From: a virus
Strand: one strand, 5' to 3'
IMG/VR virus record: IMGVR_UViG_3300020220_000336
Span: 1 to 23,895 of that record
Length of the DNA: 23,895 bases
Shown: positions 21,989-23,895 of the stretch, piece by piece
Layout: every line of letters begins with the position of its first letter
Position numbering within the stretch: the stretch's first letter is position 1
Translations under genes and position numbers: made by a program
Notes under the pieces: generated by a model
The model's database searches: none
Seen by the model: the letters and a program-made list of their open reading frames with translations, nothing else
What the model was told of the DNA's origin: nothing

Positions 21989-22464
21989 TAAGTATTTCCA
22001 TTAATAAATTTTTCCCACTCAATAGCATTCTTAATGTGATAATTTCTCTGTGAAATCATTCTTAGAACTTGATCAAGATAATTAAGTATCTGATCAATCA
22101 ATTTAATTTTTGCTTCTAAGTTGATAATATCTTCGTCTGATTCTAGGTAAACTTTCATTTTATCTGCCGTTTTGATGCTAAGACCAAATGGTTTTTCGGC
22201 ATATACTTTTGCTTCTGATTCTCCAGAATAGTATTCTCTTTTATGCTTTACAAGTTTACGGATTTCAAACTCTAAAGAAGTTTTAACAGCACTAAGATCT
22301 GAGTAGTGGTTTAAGTATTTATTATGCTGAAAAGGTATCTCTAGAGATAATTTTGCTAGATCTTCTGTATATTCTTTGTTCTTGAATTGAAAATCTATTT
22401 GAGTATCGTTTTTCCACTCTTCTTTTATTTGATCAAATAATCTAATAATATTCTCAAATTTCAT
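21988..22464 (-). CDS. uvsY: UvsY recombination mediator
   Basis: This 158-aa helical protein (T4: 137 aa) shares with UvsY the block HNKYLNHYSDLSAVKTSLEF, the basic KLVKHKREYYSGES and a C-terminal RNYHIKNAIEWEKFINGN. UvsY loads UvsX on ssDNA coated by the gp32 ssDNA-binding protein. Residues 1-40 are an extension relative to T4. It starts in the stop of the tail-tube-like gene (ATGA) and is next to uvsW as in T4. Confidence 0.9.
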   Translation of the reverse strand: MKFENIIRLFDQIKEEWKNDTQIDFQFKNKEYTEDLAKLSLEIPFQHNKYLNHYSDLSAVKTSLEFEIRKLVKHKREYYSGESEAKVYAEKPFGLSIKTADKMKVYLESDEDIINLEAKIKLIDQILNYLDQVLRMISQRNYHIKNAIEWEKFINGNT

Positions 22465-22976
22465 ATAGGTTTAAAGTTTTTGTTTCTAATAGTAAATCCA
22501 GTATACTTGAAAGTTACCTGTGCTGTAAAGTACTCAATGTCTGTAACAGTAGCATCAAATCTAACTTCCGATAAAGATATTGGAAATAATTTTTCGTAAT
22601 CTATAATAAATTGATTGTTAAAGTTTGACGTTGTAATAAACAACTGCCCATTTGAATATTGGATAGCGTCAATATTTGGATGCCCTTCAGAAGCACCGTT
22701 AATTTTTATCCATTTGTGAATAGAATTATAATTTTGTAAATCTTCATCAATTATAAAATTGACATTTAGATCTCCGTAAGTAACTCCACCACCAGCAATG
22801 ATAGGAAATCCACGAAATCTTGTTGGTACTTCGGTAAATGAAACACTGATATCTGGAAGATTTACACTTTGGCAAAAGAAGTCAGTTCCTTCAAATCTTT
22901 CTAAGTTTAATTTGAACCCAATAGGAGCTAGGAAGTTCCTGTTTTTAGGTTGTTTGTTGTACCATTCAGCAGCCAT
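22461..22976 (-). CDS. gp3: Tail-tube-fold protein, probable gp3 tail completion protein
   Basis: This 171-aa, beta-rich protein has the tail-tube-like pattern: NFLAPIGFKLNLERF, then CQSVNLPDISV, EVPTRFRGFPIIAGG and YGDLNVNFIIDEDLQNYNSI, followed by the C-terminal EVRFDATVTDIEYFTAQVTF strands. The segment order matches gp19/gp54-type tube proteins, and in T4-like cyanophages the gene between gp23 and uvsW is usually called gp3 (tail completion and sheath stabiliser; T4 gp3 is 176 aa). gp54 is an alternative. A late-type promoter is 19 nt before the ATG. Confidence 0.68.
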   Translation of the reverse strand: MAAEWYNKQPKNRNFLAPIGFKLNLERFEGTDFFCQSVNLPDISVSFTEVPTRFRGFPIIAGGGVTYGDLNVNFIIDEDLQNYNSIHKWIKINGASEGHPNIDAIQYSNGQLFITTSNFNNQFIIDYEKLFPISLSEVRFDATVTDIEYFTAQVTFKYTGFTIRNKNFKPI

Positions 22977-22994
22977 GACATCTTCCCAAGCATA

Positions 22995-23003
22995 AGTATT
23001 TAG
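22995..23003 (-). promoter_or_regulatory. Late-type promoter element CTAAATACT
   Basis: The minus strand CTAAATACT is identical to the element at 217-225 and overlaps the stop codon of the 55-aa gene. It is 18 nt before the ATG at 22976. It is probably read by gp55-programmed RNA polymerase and would drive gp3, uvsY, uvsW and the Sm-like gene. Confidence 0.5.
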
Positions 23004-23167
23004 TTGTAGTATTCATTGATGCTATCTAGAATTTTGCTGATTGTCTGACGCGATGATGTACGTTGCTCTTCACTCCATTCTGGATGAAAAGTTCGATCAT
23101 CTATTGATACCCGTATCTTCAAAACTTTTGCAAGGATATCGTTTTTGTTCAAAATACCTCGTGGCAT
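23000..23167 (-). CDS. Conserved 55-aa protein after gp23
   Basis: This small protein starts MPRGILNKNDILAKVLKIRV and ends KILDSINEYYN. It is mostly helical and charged. The frame continues upstream to 23467, but that part lies antisense to nothing and across the gp23 terminator and coding sequence, so I take the ATG at 23167. No strong Shine-Dalgarno is seen. Its stop overlaps the late element for the next gene. Function unknown; the position suggests a late or structural-accessory gene. Confidence 0.6.
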   Translation of the reverse strand: MPRGILNKNDILAKVLKIRVSIDDRTFHPEWSEEQRTSSRQTISKILDSINEYYN

Positions 23168-23195
23168 TATACTTTTGCAGTAATAATTTATGTAT

Positions 23196-23223
23196 AAAAA
23201 AAGAGGTCCCCCTAGGGACCTCT
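23196..23223 (-). terminator. Strong terminator after gp23
   Basis: The minus strand reads AGAGGTCCC-TAGG-GGGACCTCT followed by TTTTTT, a perfect 9-bp stem with a tetraloop. It sits 20 nt beyond the gp23 stop. A strong stop is expected after the most highly expressed late gene. Confidence 0.95.
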
Positions 23224-23243
23224 GTGAACTCTTGTGAAATGAA

Positions 23244-23895
23244 TCACATGAGATTGATAACTTGTACTCTTCTGTAGTACATGTTGGCATTAGCGGTGAG
23301 GGTCTCACCATCTGGAGTGCCACTGTATAGACCGTTGGTGGTAACGAATGGATTTGATACCATTCCGTAACGGGTCTTGAAGCCAATCTTAGGCTGGAAG
23401 GTGTTAGGATCGATAGAACGAACCATCTGGAGGGGAACATATGGGCAATAGAAGAGACCAGCGTCATAAGGTGAAGTACCCTTATAACCGATCACATAAT
23501 AGTGCTTGTCGCTGAGGTTAGCAGCATAAGGATCAATGAAGACCTTAATACGACCGTTGATAGTACCAACAGCGAGGTTACCAGTGTCATCTACCTGACC
23601 GATGGAAGGACCACCAGCACCAGTTAGACCTGAAGAGTAGTCAAGAACACCAGCCATCGCTAGAGCTGAAGCAACGTCAGCTGAGCAGATGAGGAAGTTG
23701 CCCTTACCTCTACGAGTTTCTTGAGCGATAGCGTTAGCATCGCGCTCAACCTGGAATAGAAGACCTTTGAACTTCTCTACTGACCAACGACCGTTGGAAT
23801 CAACGTCGAGGTCAAAGATGCCAGCGTTAGCAACGTTGTTCTGAGCACCTTTCTTAGCAACTCTATAAACGGTACGAACAACTTCGCGGTTGATT
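23244..23895 (-). CDS. gp23: gp23 major capsid protein, C-terminal part
   Basis: The frame is open from the window edge to the stop at 23244, giving about 216 residues of the C-terminal half. NREVVRTVYRVAKKGAQNN, then FDLDVDSNGRWSVEKFKGLL, later RGKGNFLICSADVASALAMA and the C-terminal YYRRVQVINLM are all classic gp23. It forms the hexameric HK97-fold head shell. The internal ATG at 23657 is not a start. Codons here favour C-ending forms and the DNA is more GC-rich than neighbours, as expected for a very highly expressed gene. The 5' end is outside the window. Confidence 0.97.
   Translation of the reverse strand, partial: INREVVRTVYRVAKKGAQNNVANAGIFDLDVDSNGRWSVEKFKGLLFQVERDANAIAQETRRGKGNFLICSADVASALAMAGVLDYSSGLTGAGGPSIGQVDDTGNLAVGTINGRIKVFIDPYAANLSDKHYYVIGYKGTSPYDAGLFYCPYVPLQMVRSIDPNTFQPKIGFKTRYGMVSNPFVTTNGLYSGTPDGETLTANANMYYRRVQVINLM

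Noticed and set aside
23041-23277. Plus-strand frame across the gp23 terminator
   Set aside because: It crosses a strong minus-strand terminator hairpin and the 55-aa gene, with no start signal.
23168-23467. N-terminal extension of the 55-aa gene up to 23467
   Set aside because: The extension runs out of frame through the gp23 C-terminus and its terminator; the ATG at 23167 is the sensible start.
1-23895. CRISPR arrays, insertion sequences, integrase or attachment sites
   Set aside because: No regularly spaced repeats, transposase or recombinase motifs, or terminal inverted repeats were seen; the window is a dense lytic-phage core.

Overview
This window is part of the core genome of a T4-like cyanophage, a myovirus of marine Synechococcus or Prochlorococcus. 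The evidence is a T4-type replication, recombination and late-transcription gene set together with genes typical of this group: hsp20, mazG, a speD-like gene, a CobS-like ATPase, a 2OG-Fe(II) oxygenase and phage tRNAs. DNA is AT-rich overall. Every protein gene and both tRNAs lie on the minus strand, so the genome reads from the high coordinates down. I cannot name the phage or its host species from sequence alone.

Layout in the direction of transcription. (1) 23895-23000: the 3' part of the major capsid gene gp23, a strong terminator and a 55-aa gene. (2) 22976-20130: a tail-tube-like protein (probably gp3), uvsY, uvsW and an Sm-like protein, behind a CTAAATA late-type promoter. (3) 19999-16478: gp55 (late sigma), gp47, a DUF3110-like small protein and gp46, behind a good -35/-10 promoter and closed by a terminator. 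(4) 16421-12575: a large HExxH-plus-VWA protein, a lysine-rich 173-aa protein and a CobS-like AAA+ ATPase, each with its own promoter-like sequence. (5) 12594-7823: two small proteins (one DUF3310-like), gp45 clamp, a 170-aa conserved protein, SpeD-like decarboxylase, gp44, an 80-aa HTH-like protein, a Dam methylase, gp62 and regA, then a terminator. (6) 7710-7270: hsp20 alone between two terminators. (7) 7192-1042: two Sm-like proteins, gp43 polymerase, uvsX, gp41 helicase, mazG and a 58-aa gene overlapping mazG. (8) 1032-871: tRNA-Ser(UGA) and tRNA-Ala(UGC), followed by a 2OG oxygenase gene. (9) Positions 198 to 1: the start of an unrecognised late gene.

How it fits together: gp43, gp44/62, gp45 and gp41 are the replisome. 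UvsX/Y/W and gp46/47 drive recombination-dependent replication. gp45 and gp55 together also support late transcription of genes such as gp23. RegA is the translational repressor. MazG and SpeD modify host nucleotide and polyamine pools. Dam, the CobS-like/VWA module and the Sm-like proteins are accessory systems whose roles are less clear.

Most worth following up: the AAA+/VWA-metallopeptidase module, three dispersed Sm-like paralogues, a Dam gene plus overlapping HTH-like gene inserted between the clamp-loader subunits, a sharp GC-rich patch inside gp44, and a divergent promoter-like arrangement with a plus-strand hairpin in the gp55 upstream region.
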